NCBI RefSeq assembly: GCF_001458335.1
Contig: NZ_CYTO01000010.1
Coordinates: 125,310 to 189,309 of the forward strand
Origin: Cognatishimia activa
GTDB taxonomy: Bacteria; Pseudomonadota; Alphaproteobacteria; Rhodobacterales; Rhodobacteraceae
DNA length: 64,000 nucleotides
Direction: 5' to 3'
Shown here: one piece after another, positions 46,601-54,541 of the stretch
Numbering within the stretch: position 1 is the stretch's first letter
Layout: every line of letters begins with the position of its first letter
Translations under genes and position numbers: made by a program
The notes under the pieces: generated by a model
Database searches by the model: none
The model's input: the letters and a program-made list of their open reading frames with translations, nothing else
What the model was told of the DNA's origin: nothing

Positions 46601-46883
46601 AGGACCAATAAGGAATACCCCCGATCAAGCGCACGAGGATCGCTTTTGCCCCCTCAAGGGTCTGCTCAACATAGGTATCGACCGAGAGAGGGTGTTTCAG
46701 CGCCGTGATATTGGCCAGTCGCAGGGTTGGCAGGTCGCCATTCGCGCGATGCCAGCCCGCCGCGAATGCGCCGAGGTCGCTGTCAGAAAAAGACAATACC
46801 ACCAAGTCCGCCGGGCTTTGGCCCAGGTCCATTGGGGTTTCGCTTTCCTCTAACCCGTGGCTTTCACGAAAGACGACATGCAT
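43608..46883 (-). CDS. cobN: Cobaltochelatase large subunit CobN
   Basis: A 1091-residue large subunit of the ATP-dependent cobaltochelatase, which inserts cobalt into hydrogenobyrinic acid a,c-diamide with CobS and CobT; neither of those lies in this window. It begins MHVVFRESHGLEESETPMDL. Family features are RLIGGIPYWSYGIQQLQDLA, HVGAHGTLEWLPGKSVALSD, GRRPDNQTAF, KNLIVDLWGSATMRTAGEEF and RHGFRGGAEIAATLEHLAAF. It is shorter than the Pseudomonas protein. It is 18 bases downstream of cobW. Confidence 0.95.
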   Translation of the reverse strand: MHVVFRESHGLEESETPMDLGQSPADLVVLSFSDSDLGAFAAGWHRANGDLPTLRLANITALKHPLSVDTYVEQTLEGAKAILVRLIGGIPYWSYGIQQLQDLARRNGVALAVLPADGRPDSRLVEVSTLPKSTLDRLTHLCDTGGAVAAQAALAQLSLAAGLYAKPVPGTKNVPNHGAWRPDIGICAAERQSDKPLIVLSFYRSYLTAADMAPIEALSAEFETRGFEVIGLFAPTLKQPDAAAWIAQMLQELRPAAIVNATAFSGKGMDGTSPLDATDAPVFQMALATSRKKAWAEAERGLAPADLAMHVVLPEVDGRLFSGIASFKEPGKKDPHLEYSRFGHRPHADRICAIADKVEQWVRLEQTPMADKKLAMVLSTYPGQDWNMAHAVGLDALASAEAIAGDLTEAGAKIDAGPALSEALADAEFSWPLAEYREALKSLPQSLQEDLAKVWGDPTEDPSFENGTFRFKATQRGNLLIALQPERGADDQRADEYHDLARTPRHSYVAFYLWLRQHFTAHALIHVGAHGTLEWLPGKSVALSDECWPEVLTGHLPVVYPFIVNDPGEAAQAKRRIGAVTLGHVPPPLKESAAPQRFAILENLLDEFSNADGLDPKRRDRLQDNIRTEADALGLSDQLGLSEATCLAEAITRIDTFVCDIKESQFGDGLHVYGRRPDNQTAFDASTSADAERDALIRALSGKRIEAGPSGSPYRGRTDVLPTGRNLFTTDPRSVPTRSAYAQGVKLAEELVRKHLQDEGDYPKNLIVDLWGSATMRTAGEEFAMALHLLGAKPVWDEGSERVSGVEILPIAMLDRPRLDVTLRVSGLFRDVFPTLSALFSQAVRALSERDEAADWNPFVGDPPAPRVYGPAPGSYGLGMGHLTEYGEDARAQAGAAWLSASSWALDKDQPHQDKEGIQDRVAAADSFVHLQDMPETDILLAVDYASHEAGFKAAQSITGGDAALYHLDATNPEKPRARTLDEEVARVVHARATNPDWLAGMMRHGFRGGAEIAATLEHLAAFAHLADAVHPALFDAYHEATLGNEAIVDFLAENNPQALAAMRDRFAALHEAGLWQTRRNSILVELERSA

Positions 46884-46901
46884 CGCTGGTCTTCAGCTCC
46901 T

Positions 46902-47990
46902 TCAGTCGATCAAAACAGAGCGGATCGCATCAAGGTTGACGTTTGCTTGTTCCGCAATGACCACCACTCTGCCCTGACGGTTCTCGTCGGGCTGCCAAGG
47001 GCGGTCAAATTGATGGCGTACCCGTGTTCCAACCGCCTGAACCAGCAAGCGCATCGGTTTGCCTTCTACCGCAGCATACCCTTTTACGCGCAAAATGTTT
47101 TGTTCTTTTGCAAGACGTTCCACGCGCGCAGCAAAATCTGCAGCATCTGTCTGTTCCGGGAGCTCAATAATAACGCTGTGGAAATCATCATGATCGTGGT
47201 CATGGTGGTGGTCGTGATCATGTCCGTGATGATGGTCGTGATCATGGTGATGATGGTGGCTTTCATGATGGGATGGGCGCGCATCGATATCATCTTCGGC
47301 AGCCGCCTCTAGGCCCAGAACCACACGCGGATCAACCGCGCCTTCGGCCACTTCGACGACCGGGATAGAGCGTGGGGATTCTTCTGCGATCACTGCTTTG
47401 GCTCTTTGGACCCCATCTGGGCCTGCCAAATCCGGTTTGGTCAGCAGAATGATGTCTGCACAGGCAATTTGGTCTTCGAACACTTCCGAAAGCGGTGTTT
47501 CGTGATCCAAGCTGTCATCTGCCTCGCGCTGGGCGTCTACTTTGGCCACATCGGTAGCGAAACGACCATCTGCGACCGCCTCAGCATCCGCCAACGCAAT
47601 CACGCCATCCACCGTGATTTTGGAGCGGATATCTGGCCAATCAAACGCCTTCAGCAACGGTTTTGGCAATGCCAAGCCGGAGGTCTCGATAATGATATGC
47701 TCGGGGCGCGGCTCCAGCGCCATGAGCGCTTCGATTGTCGGAATGAAGTCATCGGCAACGGTGCAGCAGATGCAACCATTTGCCAGTTCCATGATGTTTT
47801 CAGCCGGGCATTCAGGGATGGCGCAGGACTTCAGAATCTCACCATCCACACCCACATCGCCAAATTCGTTCACTACAACGGCCAATCGCTTGCCTTGCGG
47901 GTTCTGCATGAGATGGCGCACAAGTGTCGTTTTCCCGGCTCCCAAAAAGCCAGTGATGACGGTGACGGGTAGTTTTTCAAGGTTGCTCAT
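46902..47990 (-). CDS. cobW: CobW-type GTPase with His-rich metal-binding stretch
   Basis: A 362-residue COG0523/CobW P-loop GTPase implicated in supplying cobalt for cobalamin synthesis. P-loop PVTVITGFLGAGKTTLVRHL, the CxCC metal site ELANGCICCTVADDF, ILLTKPDLAGPDGVQRAKAV, then a histidine/aspartate-rich segment of about 30 residues encoded at 47200-47275, and the C-terminal CobW domain (ILRVKGYAAVEGKPMRLLVQ). ATG 47990 begins MSNLEKLPV. It sits just after DUF1636 and the riboswitch, as expected for a cobalt delivery protein. Confidence 0.93.
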   Translation of the reverse strand: MSNLEKLPVTVITGFLGAGKTTLVRHLMQNPQGKRLAVVVNEFGDVGVDGEILKSCAIPECPAENIMELANGCICCTVADDFIPTIEALMALEPRPEHIIIETSGLALPKPLLKAFDWPDIRSKITVDGVIALADAEAVADGRFATDVAKVDAQREADDSLDHETPLSEVFEDQIACADIILLTKPDLAGPDGVQRAKAVIAEESPRSIPVVEVAEGAVDPRVVLGLEAAAEDDIDARPSHHESHHHHHDHDHHHGHDHDHHHDHDHDDFHSVIIELPEQTDAADFAARVERLAKEQNILRVKGYAAVEGKPMRLLVQAVGTRVRHQFDRPWQPDENRQGRVVVIAEQANVNLDAIRSVLID

Positions 47991-48025
47991 CGGCGCCTCT
48001 CGATCTTGCGTTACTTCGGCGGAAA

Positions 48026-48451
48026 TTAGTCTGGCAAATTGAGCGGTGGGACCCGCGCTATGCAGTTTTTGCGGAAATGGACGGGGCGTTCTCGCCACGG
48101 AACGACACCATCGGGGGTGGATGCGTATTTCACCGCGCCTTCGTGCAGAACATCCGCGTCATTGGCCCCATCAAAATTACCGTAGACATAGGTCCAACGA
48201 TCTGCCCCGCCTCGTATGGCAACGGAACAACCGCTGGTGCAATTTGAAAGGCATTCCACTTCGCGCAAAGTCACGTGGTCAGGCCAGGCCTTTTCCGAAA
48301 GCGCTGCGCTTAACAGCGCGCCGGGGCGTGCGGCCTCTGGGTCGGTTTGTTCCTGTACGCTCGAGCGGCAAGTGGCGCAAACCAATAGCTCGACCGGCGC
48401 GAGTTCCAGAGTTGCCTCTGGTGCTTGATCTGGCGTTTCATCTTTGGACAA
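48026..48451 (-). CDS. DUF1636 protein, possible metal or Fe-S binding, first gene after the B12 riboswitch
   Basis: A small protein of about 141 residues of the DUF1636 family, which resembles thioredoxin-like 2Fe-2S ferredoxins. Cysteines: LLVCATCRSSVQEQTDPEAA and VECLSNCTSGCSVAIRGGAD. Then TYVYGNFDGANDADVLHEGA. A TTG start at 48451 is preceded by GGGAGAGG; no ATG suits. The family typically lies beside cobW and cobalamin genes, so a role in cobalt or redox chemistry of B12 synthesis is plausible but unproven. Confidence 0.78.
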   Translation of the reverse strand: MSKDETPDQAPEATLELAPVELLVCATCRSSVQEQTDPEAARPGALLSAALSEKAWPDHVTLREVECLSNCTSGCSVAIRGGADRWTYVYGNFDGANDADVLHEGAVKYASTPDGVVPWRERPVHFRKNCIARVPPLNLPD

Positions 48452-48542
48452 GATGCCTCTCCCATCAATGGGCGGGGCGTTGGTACGGGGCGGGCGGTCG
48501 GTTTCCTGACGCCCAATGTCCCGACACCGGAACACCCCGTCC

Positions 48543-48746
48543 GGTTACATGTCTTTCCTTGCTGGCAGGTCTCCCGGCTTACGGATATCAGAGATGATCA
48601 AATCATCTCTGGTGAATCTGGGCCTTCCCGGCACTTGGCCAGTGGCGTCCAGACCCTCTCCGGTCACGGTCGCGGGGGCGGCTGCGTTTCAGATATGTCG
48701 CAATCCTTATCGCATTCCCTTTTCACCTGCTCTAAGAACAGGAACC
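48543..48746 (-). promoter_or_regulatory. Cobalamin (AdoCbl) riboswitch
   Basis: On the - strand the aptamer contains AGCAGGTGAAAAGGGAATGC, the core ACGCAGCCGCCCCCGCGACC, the B12 box GCCACTGGCCAAGTGCCGGG followed by AAGGCCC, and the 3' element TAAGCCGGGAGACCTGCC. GGTT (48746-48743) and AACC (48546-48543) can close P1. It precedes DUF1636-cobW-cobN-cobG and so would shut down the cluster when B12 is sufficient. The stretch 48452-48542 after it holds GC-rich repeats that could hide the TTG start region, suggesting translational control. Confidence 0.93.
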
Positions 48747-48801
48747 AACGGAATGCACATGCGCCATGGCGCAAGGTGAGTCAAGCTTGGAGGATTGTGA
48801 C

Positions 48802-49419
48802 GTGGCTGACAAATCAGATCAAAACGCGCGCCATGCAGAGAAAATGAAGAAGATTAAGGCCGCGCGGGACAAGCTGATGGCCACAAAGACCGAAGAAAAG
48901 GGCCTGATCATGGTCCATACAGGTCCCGGTAAGGGCAAGTCTTCTTCCGGATTTGGCATGATCATGCGGTGCATTTCTCACGGCATGCCTTGCGCCGTTG
49001 TGCAGTTCATCAAAGGCGCTTGGGCGACGGGCGAACGAGACTTTTTGGAAACCCATTTTGCTGATGAATGTAAATTCTACGTTTCTGGCGAGGGCTTCAC
49101 CTGGGAAACCCAAGATCGGGATCGCGATATCGCAAAGGCCGAAGCAGGATGGGAATTGGCCAAGCAGCTGATCCGTGATGAGACCAATCGATTTGTGCTG
49201 CTGGATGAGATCAATATCGCGCTGCGCAATGACTATCTGGATATTGATGAGGTCGTTGATTTCCTGCTGTCTGAGAAGCCAGATATGACCCATGTCTGTT
49301 TGACGGGTCGGAACGCGAAACCAGAACTGATTGAGGCGGCGGATCTGGTGACGGAGATGACCTTGGTGAAACATCCGTTCCGCGATGGCATCAAGGCGCA
49401 GAAGGGTGTGGAATTCTAA
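48802..49419 (+). CDS. cobO: Cob(I)yrinic acid a,c-diamide adenosyltransferase
   Basis: Adds the 5'-deoxyadenosyl ligand to cob(I)yrinate a,c-diamide. About 205 residues of the CobA/CobO P-loop family: IMVHTGPGKGKSSSGFGMIM, AVVQFIKGAWATGERDFLET, RFVLLDEINIALRNDYLDID and THVCLTGRNAKPELIEAADL. GTG 48802 (with GGAGG at 48789-48793) is better than the upstream ATG 48766. It is divergent from the riboswitch-controlled operon and has no riboswitch of its own that I can see. Confidence 0.93.
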   Translation: MADKSDQNARHAEKMKKIKAARDKLMATKTEEKGLIMVHTGPGKGKSSSGFGMIMRCISHGMPCAVVQFIKGAWATGERDFLETHFADECKFYVSGEGFTWETQDRDRDIAKAEAGWELAKQLIRDETNRFVLLDEINIALRNDYLDIDEVVDFLLSEKPDMTHVCLTGRNAKPELIEAADLVTEMTLVKHPFRDGIKAQKGVEF

Positions 49420-49448
49420 CACTTTTCAGCTTGTTTAGATGCCAATGA

Positions 49449-49480
49449 CGCCTTCGGCGAGGATATTTGGGCCAGAAGAA
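49449..49480 (-). repeat. Third, inverted and diverged copy of the T-rich motif plus hairpin
   Basis: On the - strand TTCTTCTGGCCCAAATATCC (49480-49461) is followed by the hairpin CGCC-gaa-GGCG (49459-49449). The order and spacing match the copies at 2060 and 12260. Here it lies between two + strand genes (cobO, cobQ), so it is not downstream of a gene in its own orientation. Confidence 0.5.
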
Positions 49481-49517
49481 ACATGAGGTTTCGCGAGATA
49501 ATGGACGGGGCACTGAT

Positions 49518-50978
49518 TTGAGTAAGGCCATCATGATCCAAGGCACCGGATCCAATGTGGGAAAATCCATGTTGGTGGCGGGGCTCTGTCGCGCTGCGGT
49601 GCGCCGCGGCCTTTCTGTTGCGCCGTTTAAGTCTCAGAACATGTCAAATAACGCTGCGGTGACGTCTGATGGCGGCGAGATCGGGCGCGCGCAGGCGCTT
49701 CAGGCTCTGGCGTGTCGCGTGCCTTTGACCGTGCATATGAACCCGGTTCTGTTGAAGCCTGAGACCGATGTAGGGGCTCAGGTGGTGGTGCAAGGCAAGC
49801 GCCTCACAACTGCAAAAGCGCGGGATTATTCAAAGCTAAAACCGACTTTGATGACGCGCGTTTTGGAGAGTTTTGAGCTTCTGAAATCGCAACATGATCT
49901 GGTGATTGTGGAAGGGGCAGGCAGTCCAGCGGAAGTAAACCTGCGGCAAGGCGATATCGCCAATATGGGGTTTGCGCAGGCGAGCGATACGCCTGTAATC
50001 CTCGCTGGCGACATTGATCGCGGTGGGGTGATCGCGCAGCTTGTCGGTACGCAGGCCGTGATTGATCCTGAAGACGCTGCCATGGTGCGCGGCTTTCTGG
50101 TTAACAAATTTCGCGGTGATCCAAGTCTTTTTGATGATGGATATGCCTTCATTGAAGAGCGTACCGGGTGGCCGGGTTTTGGTGTTTTGCCGCATTTTCC
50201 TGACGCGTGGAAGCTGCCAGCAGAGGATGCATTGGATATTCGGGGCTCTGGCCGAGATTCTGGTCGGGGTGGGGACTTAAAGATCGTTTGCCTTGGGCTT
50301 TCCCGCATTGCGAATTTTGATGACCTTGATCCACTGGCGCAGGAGCCCAGCGTGCACTTATCTATGCTGCGTGCTGGTCAGGTGATCCCCGGAGATACGG
50401 ATTTGGTGATCATCCCTGGAAGTAAATCGACCCGCGGTGATTTGGCCTTTTTGCGTGCCCAAGGATGGGATGTGGACCTGCAGGCGCATCTGAGGCGGGG
50501 CGGTGCCCTGTTGGGGATTTGTGGCGGATATCAAATGCTTGGGTCCAGCATCAGTGATCCCGAGGGTATTGAAGGTGCGCCCGGGGAAACGCAAGGGCTT
50601 GGGTTTCTTGATGTGACGACACGCATGACATCAGACAAACGTTTGACCGAGACGAATGCGATTCACACGGCGTCAGGGCAAAGTTTCGCAGGCTATGAAA
50701 TCCATATTGGCCGCACGGAAGGTGCCGATTGTGAGCGCCCCTTTGCGCAGGTCAATGGCCGCAATGAAGGGGCCGTGTCTTTGAATGGCGCGGTTATGGG
50801 CAGCTATTTGCACGGTATGTTTGCCGATGATGGCTTTCGCAGTGCGTTTTTGACCTCTTTGGGCGGTGAAGGAAGCGGCACCTCTTACAGCCAGACTGTC
50901 GACGACACGCTCGATGCGCTCGCGGATCATCTAGAAACTCATTTGGATGTAGAAGGACTGCTCGCCAGCGCGCGATAA
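49518..50978 (+). CDS. cobQ: Cobyric acid synthase
   Basis: Amidates side chains b, d, e and g of adenosylcobyrinate a,c-diamide. About 486 residues. P-loop [79 protein letters not shown] and the glutaminase Cys in [15 protein letters not shown] with terminal [18 protein letters not shown] prefer TTG 49518 because homologous sequence starts there; TTG 49467 would add 17 residues and has a badly spaced site. Confidence 0.93.
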   Translation: MSKAIMIQGTGSNVGKSMLVAGLCRAAVRRGLSVAPFKSQNMSNNAAVTSDGGEIGRAQALQALACRVPLTVHMNPVLLKPETDVGAQVVVQGKRLTTAKARDYSKLKPTLMTRVLESFELLKSQHDLVIVEGAGSPAEVNLRQGDIANMGFAQASDTPVILAGDIDRGGVIAQLVGTQAVIDPEDAAMVRGFLVNKFRGDPSLFDDGYAFIEERTGWPGFGVLPHFPDAWKLPAEDALDIRGSGRDSGRGGDLKIVCLGLSRIANFDDLDPLAQEPSVHLSMLRAGQVIPGDTDLVIIPGSKSTRGDLAFLRAQGWDVDLQAHLRRGGALLGICGGYQMLGSSISDPEGIEGAPGETQGLGFLDVTTRMTSDKRLTETNAIHTASGQSFAGYEIHIGRTEGADCERPFAQVNGRNEGAVSLNGAVMGSYLHGMFADDGFRSAFLTSLGGEGSGTSYSQTVDDTLDALADHLETHLDVEGLLASAR

Positions 50979-51015
50979 AGGCATGTTGGTTGCACGGCTT
51001 GTCACTGGTCCAGAC

Positions 51016-51036
51016 ATCGACAATAGTACAGTCGAT
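51016..51036 (+). promoter_or_regulatory. Inverted repeat upstream of modA
   Basis: ATCGAC (51016-51021), 9 bases, GTCGAT (51031-51036) is a perfect 6-bp inverted repeat ending 14 bases before the modA ATG and overlapping the probable 5' leader. It could be an operator for a molybdate-responsive repressor of ModE type; no modE gene is in the window. Confidence 0.4.
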
Positions 51037-51050
51037 TTTGGAGCCCCATA

Positions 51051-51776
51051 ATGCGTCTCATCGCTTTGATTTGCCTTGTGTTTTTTGCGTCGCCTTCGCG
51101 TGCGGAGGTCACCGTCTTTGCCGCAGCAAGCCTGCGTGGGGCGCTGGATGCGGTGAATGCAGAGTTTGAGGGCGATGTGCGTGTTTCCTATGCCAGCAGC
51201 GCAACTCTTGCCCGGCAGATTGCACAAGGCGCACCGGCGGATGTGTTTGTTTCTGCGAGCACCGATTGGGTGCAGTATTTGGAAGACGATGAATTTGTTT
51301 CGGTGCTGCAGAGTGCGGATCTTATGAGCAACCGGCTGGTTTTGGTCGCGTCAAGTAAGGCGTCAGAGACGGCCTTAGAAGACCTTCCCTACAAACTTGA
51401 GGGACGGAACTTGGCGGTGGGTTTTGTTGATGCGGTGCCTGCGGGTATCTATGCACAGCAAGCCTTTGAAAACTTATCACTTTGGGAGCGTGTCGCGCCG
51501 CATATTGTGCAAACTGACAACGTGCGAGCGGCCTTGGCACTCGTGGAGTTAGGAGAAGTCGGCTACGGGGTGGTCTATCAAAGCGACGCGCAATCGACTG
51601 ACGCCCGGGTCTTGGATGTGGTGCCTTCAGAACTGCATTCTGAGATCATCTATAAGACCGCATTGCTATCGGAAGCGCCTGACGCGATGTCCTATATGAC
51701 GCATCTAACGTCTGTAGAGGCGCAGTTGGTCTTTGCGGAGTTCGGCTTCATTGCAAAGGGCGCAGATGATGGCTGA
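51051..51776 (+). CDS. modA: Molybdate-binding periplasmic protein
   Basis: A 241-residue ABC-type substrate-binding protein with a signal peptide (MRLIALICLVFFASPSRA). The molybdate site starts EVTVFAAASLRGALDAVNAE and continues with VSYASSATLARQIAQGAPAD, VFVSASTDWVQYL, VGFVDAVPAGIYAQQAFENL and ALVELGEVGYGVVYQSDAQS. It captures molybdate (and probably tungstate) for ModBC. Its 3' end overlaps modB by 11 bases. Confidence 0.92.
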   Translation: MRLIALICLVFFASPSRAEVTVFAAASLRGALDAVNAEFEGDVRVSYASSATLARQIAQGAPADVFVSASTDWVQYLEDDEFVSVLQSADLMSNRLVLVASSKASETALEDLPYKLEGRNLAVGFVDAVPAGIYAQQAFENLSLWERVAPHIVQTDNVRAALALVELGEVGYGVVYQSDAQSTDARVLDVVPSELHSEIIYKTALLSEAPDAMSYMTHLTSVEAQLVFAEFGFIAKGADDG

Positions 51777-52467
51777 TCCTTTCCTGAGCGCTGAAAGCTG
51801 GTATGCGGTTTTTCTCTCTCTAAGGGTGTCGCTCTTGGCGACCCTATGCAGTTTGCCGCTGGCGGTTTGGGTGGCTTACCTTCTGGCCCGAAAAGATTTT
51901 TTTGGAAAACAAGTTCTGAATGGTTTGGTGCATTTGCCGCTCGTTCTTCCCCCTGTGGTTACGGGTTATCTTTTGCTTCTGAGTTTTGGGCGCCGGTCTG
52001 GAGTGGGCCAGTTTCTTGAACAATTTGGCATTGAATTCGCTTTTCGTTGGACCGGTGCGGCACTGGCGGCAGCAGTGATGGCCTTTCCTCTCATTGTGCG
52101 CGCCATACGCTTGGCGATTGAAGCGGTTGATCCCAAACTTGAAGAAGCGGCAGCAACTTTGGGAGGAGGCCGGTTCTTTGTGTTTCGCACCGTGACTTTG
52201 CCGCTGATCATGCCCGGGGTCATTGCTGGTTCCGTATTGGGGTTTGCCAAGGCAATGGGCGAGTTCGGCGCGACGATCACCTTTGTCAGTAATATCCCGG
52301 GCGAGACCCAAACCGTCCCATCCGCAATTTATGCGTTCTTGCAAGTTCCCGGCCGCGAAGGGGATGTCATCAAACTTGTTGTCCTATCCATCCTATTGGC
52401 GATGGGTGCTCTGATGGCGTCAGAATGGCTGGCCCGACGGCAAGTGCGGGGGATGCAGGGGCAATGA
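51766..52467 (+). CDS. modB: Molybdate ABC transporter permease
   Basis: A permease of about 233 residues with five or six membrane segments. The ATPase-coupling EAA-type loop is EAVDPKLEEAAATLGGGRFF followed by VFRTVTLPLIMPGVIAGSVL and GFAKAMGEFGATITFVSNIP, characteristic of ModB. Start is at either of two consecutive ATGs (51766, 51769). The stop overlaps the modC start in ATGA. Confidence 0.93.
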   Translation: MMADPFLSAESWYAVFLSLRVSLLATLCSLPLAVWVAYLLARKDFFGKQVLNGLVHLPLVLPPVVTGYLLLLSFGRRSGVGQFLEQFGIEFAFRWTGAALAAAVMAFPLIVRAIRLAIEAVDPKLEEAAATLGGGRFFVFRTVTLPLIMPGVIAGSVLGFAKAMGEFGATITFVSNIPGETQTVPSAIYAFLQVPGREGDVIKLVVLSILLAMGALMASEWLARRQVRGMQGQ

Positions 52468-53561
52468 CGCTTTCGGTTCGCATATCTCACCCATTTCCCG
52501 CGTTCCGCTTGGATGTGGATCTCGAGGCTCCAGAAGGTGTAACGGCCATTTTTGGCCCATCCGGCGCGGGTAAAACGACGATCATCAATGCGGTGGCCGG
52601 CCTGTTCTTACCCCATTCTGGGTGCATCACGTCACGCGGCGCGACGTTCTTTGACAGTGACCGACGGATCAATCTACCCACGCAAAAGCGGCAGGTTGGT
52701 TACGTGTTTCAAGATCATCGCTTGTTTCCGCATCTTGATGTGAAGGCGAACCTAAATTTTGGCCGTCGCGCGCGCAAGATTGGTGAAAACCGCGCGGATT
52801 TCGATCGCATTGTCTCCATGTTGGGGCTAGAGCAACTGCTTGGACGTTCCCCCTTTGCCCTGAGCGGCGGAGAGAAACAGCGCGTCGCCATTGGTCGCGC
52901 CTTATTGTCTGCACCGGAAGTCTTGTTGCTTGATGAGCCGCTTGCTTCTTTAGATCAGATGCGGCGTCAAGAGATTTTACCTTATTTGGAACGACTTAGG
53001 GATGAGGCGCGTTTGCCAATTCTTTATGTAAGCCATTCGGTCAGTGAAGTGGCGCGGCTTTCAAATCAGGTGCTGGTGATCGATCAGGGTCAGCAGAGTG
53101 TTCTCGGTCCGGTCGGAGATGTTTTTGCCCATCCGCACGCCGCTGGACGGATGGGAGCAGAGGATCTCGGTGCTGTATTGTTTGCCAAGGTGCACGCGCA
53201 TCATTCCGATGGTGTCACTGAATTGGCTTCGGCAGGGGGGCGATTGTTCCTCCCCAAAACCAACGCAGACATTGGTGCGTTTCAGCGCGTTCGCATCCGT
53301 GCTCAAGACGTCATGCTCAGTCGTCAAAAGCCAGAGCAGATTTCCGCTCTGAATGTTCTTTCTGGCACGATTGTCGACATATCTAAGGACCCTGATCAAT
53401 CAGGAAAGGGCGTTTTGGTGCGAGTCCGTTGCGGAGATGACCTGCTTCTGTCCCGTATCACCTTGCGGTCGCTCAACGCGCTAGATCTTAGGGTTGGTGA
53501 GCCAATCTATGCGGTCTTAAAAACGGTATCGGTCGCACGCGGCGATGTGGGACAAGGGTAA
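52464..53561 (+). CDS. modC: Molybdate ABC transporter ATP-binding protein
   Basis: A 365-residue ATPase: Walker A FGPSGAGKTTIINAVAGLF, Q-loop YVFQDHRLFPHLDV, signature FALSGGEKQRVAIGRALL, Walker B LLLDEPLASLDQ and the switch His in LYVSHSVSEVARL. A C-terminal TOBE/Mop-like domain (RIRAQDVMLSRQKPEQISAL, RSLNALDLRVGEPIYAVLKT) is typical of ModC and may sense molybdate. ATG 52464 overlaps the modB stop. Confidence 0.94.
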   Translation: MTLSVRISHPFPAFRLDVDLEAPEGVTAIFGPSGAGKTTIINAVAGLFLPHSGCITSRGATFFDSDRRINLPTQKRQVGYVFQDHRLFPHLDVKANLNFGRRARKIGENRADFDRIVSMLGLEQLLGRSPFALSGGEKQRVAIGRALLSAPEVLLLDEPLASLDQMRRQEILPYLERLRDEARLPILYVSHSVSEVARLSNQVLVIDQGQQSVLGPVGDVFAHPHAAGRMGAEDLGAVLFAKVHAHHSDGVTELASAGGRLFLPKTNADIGAFQRVRIRAQDVMLSRQKPEQISALNVLSGTIVDISKDPDQSGKGVLVRVRCGDDLLLSRITLRSLNALDLRVGEPIYAVLKTVSVARGDVGQG

Positions 53562-53633
53562 CATCACCAAAATTCAAAATCGTTGACATAGCTTGCATTT
53601 GGCTTGTTTGCATTTGTATACTTTGGAGCTTCC

Positions 53634-54536
53634 ATGGAACTTTGGGTCTTTTTGTCTATGGCAGGTGCGCTGTTTCAAACAGTGCGTTTCATGCTGCAAA
53701 AGCAACTAAGCCAGATCAAACTCAGCGCGTCTGGGGCAACATTTGCGCGGTTTTTATATTCGGCGCCGCTCGCACTGGGTGTTGCTGCGATCTACTTACA
53801 CACTGTCGGCAAGGGCGTCCCCAATCTATCCATCGGTTTTTGGGCCCATGGTGCTCTTGGCGGCACTGCGCAAATTTTGGCGACCGTGTTTACGGTGATG
53901 TTGTTCGGGAGAAGAAACTTTGCTGTTGGGATCACTCTAAAGAAAACCGAGGTCATGATGGCAGCGCTGATTGGCATGGTATTCTTGGGAGATATGATTT
54001 CTGCATTTGGCTCAATTGCACTGTGCATCGGTCTGGCTGGGGTCTTGGTGCTTTCGGGCCCGATCGAAGTGGAGGGATCCTTTTTAAGGCGGCTTTTCAC
54101 CCCGTCGGCGATCCTTGGTCTTTCTGCTGGCGCGTTTTTCGGCGTGTCCAGCGTGTCCTATCGCGCCGCCAGTCTGACTGTCTCAAGTGCGGACCCATTT
54201 GAACGCGCAATCGTAACCCTTGCAGCTGTCACCATGATGCAAATGATCGCCATGAGTGTGTGGCTTTATTTCCGAGATCGTCCTGAAATACTCCGTGTCC
54301 TGAGCACCTGGAAAACAGCGGTTTTCGTTGGGCTTACCAGCCTCGCGGGCTCTTTTTGTTGGTTTGCGGCCTTCACATTGCAAAACGCAGCTTACGTGAA
54401 GGCCGTTGGTCAGATCGAACTTATCTTCGGCATCGCCGCTGCAACCTTGTTTTTTAAAGAGAAAATCACGAAGCGCGAAATCGCAGGTATGGCGCTCGTC
54501 GCCACAAGCATCATGGTTTTGGTTCTCTGGTCTTAA
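53634..54536 (+). CDS. DMT/EamA-family membrane transporter
   Basis: A protein of about 300 residues with ten likely membrane helices arranged as two repeats of five, as in EamA/DMT exporters: LWVFLSMAGALFQTVRFMLQ, GALGGTAQILATVFTVMLFG, IALCIGLAGVLVLSGPIEVE, FVGLTSLAGSFCWFAAFTLQ and KREIAGMALVATSIMVLVLW. The substrate is unknown. ATG 53634 follows GGAG at 53625-53628; the TTG at 53604 is less likely. TTGCAT (53594-53599) and TATACT (53617-53622), 17 bases apart, could be a promoter but would leave a very short leader. Confidence 0.85.
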   Translation: MELWVFLSMAGALFQTVRFMLQKQLSQIKLSASGATFARFLYSAPLALGVAAIYLHTVGKGVPNLSIGFWAHGALGGTAQILATVFTVMLFGRRNFAVGITLKKTEVMMAALIGMVFLGDMISAFGSIALCIGLAGVLVLSGPIEVEGSFLRRLFTPSAILGLSAGAFFGVSSVSYRAASLTVSSADPFERAIVTLAAVTMMQMIAMSVWLYFRDRPEILRVLSTWKTAVFVGLTSLAGSFCWFAAFTLQNAAYVKAVGQIELIFGIAAATLFFKEKITKREIAGMALVATSIMVLVLWS

Positions 54537-54541
54537 AGGCT

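Noticed and set aside
47160..47290. Short repeated units (CATGATGG-like) suggestive of a tandem or CRISPR-like repeat
   Set aside because: They encode the His/Asp-rich tract of CobW in frame; there are no spacers and no cas genes.
53583..53622. TTGACA at 53583 with TATACT at 53617 as a promoter for the DMT transporter
   Set aside because: The spacing is 28 bases. The alternative TTGCAT at 53594 has good spacing, but the resulting transcript would start after the ribosome binding site.
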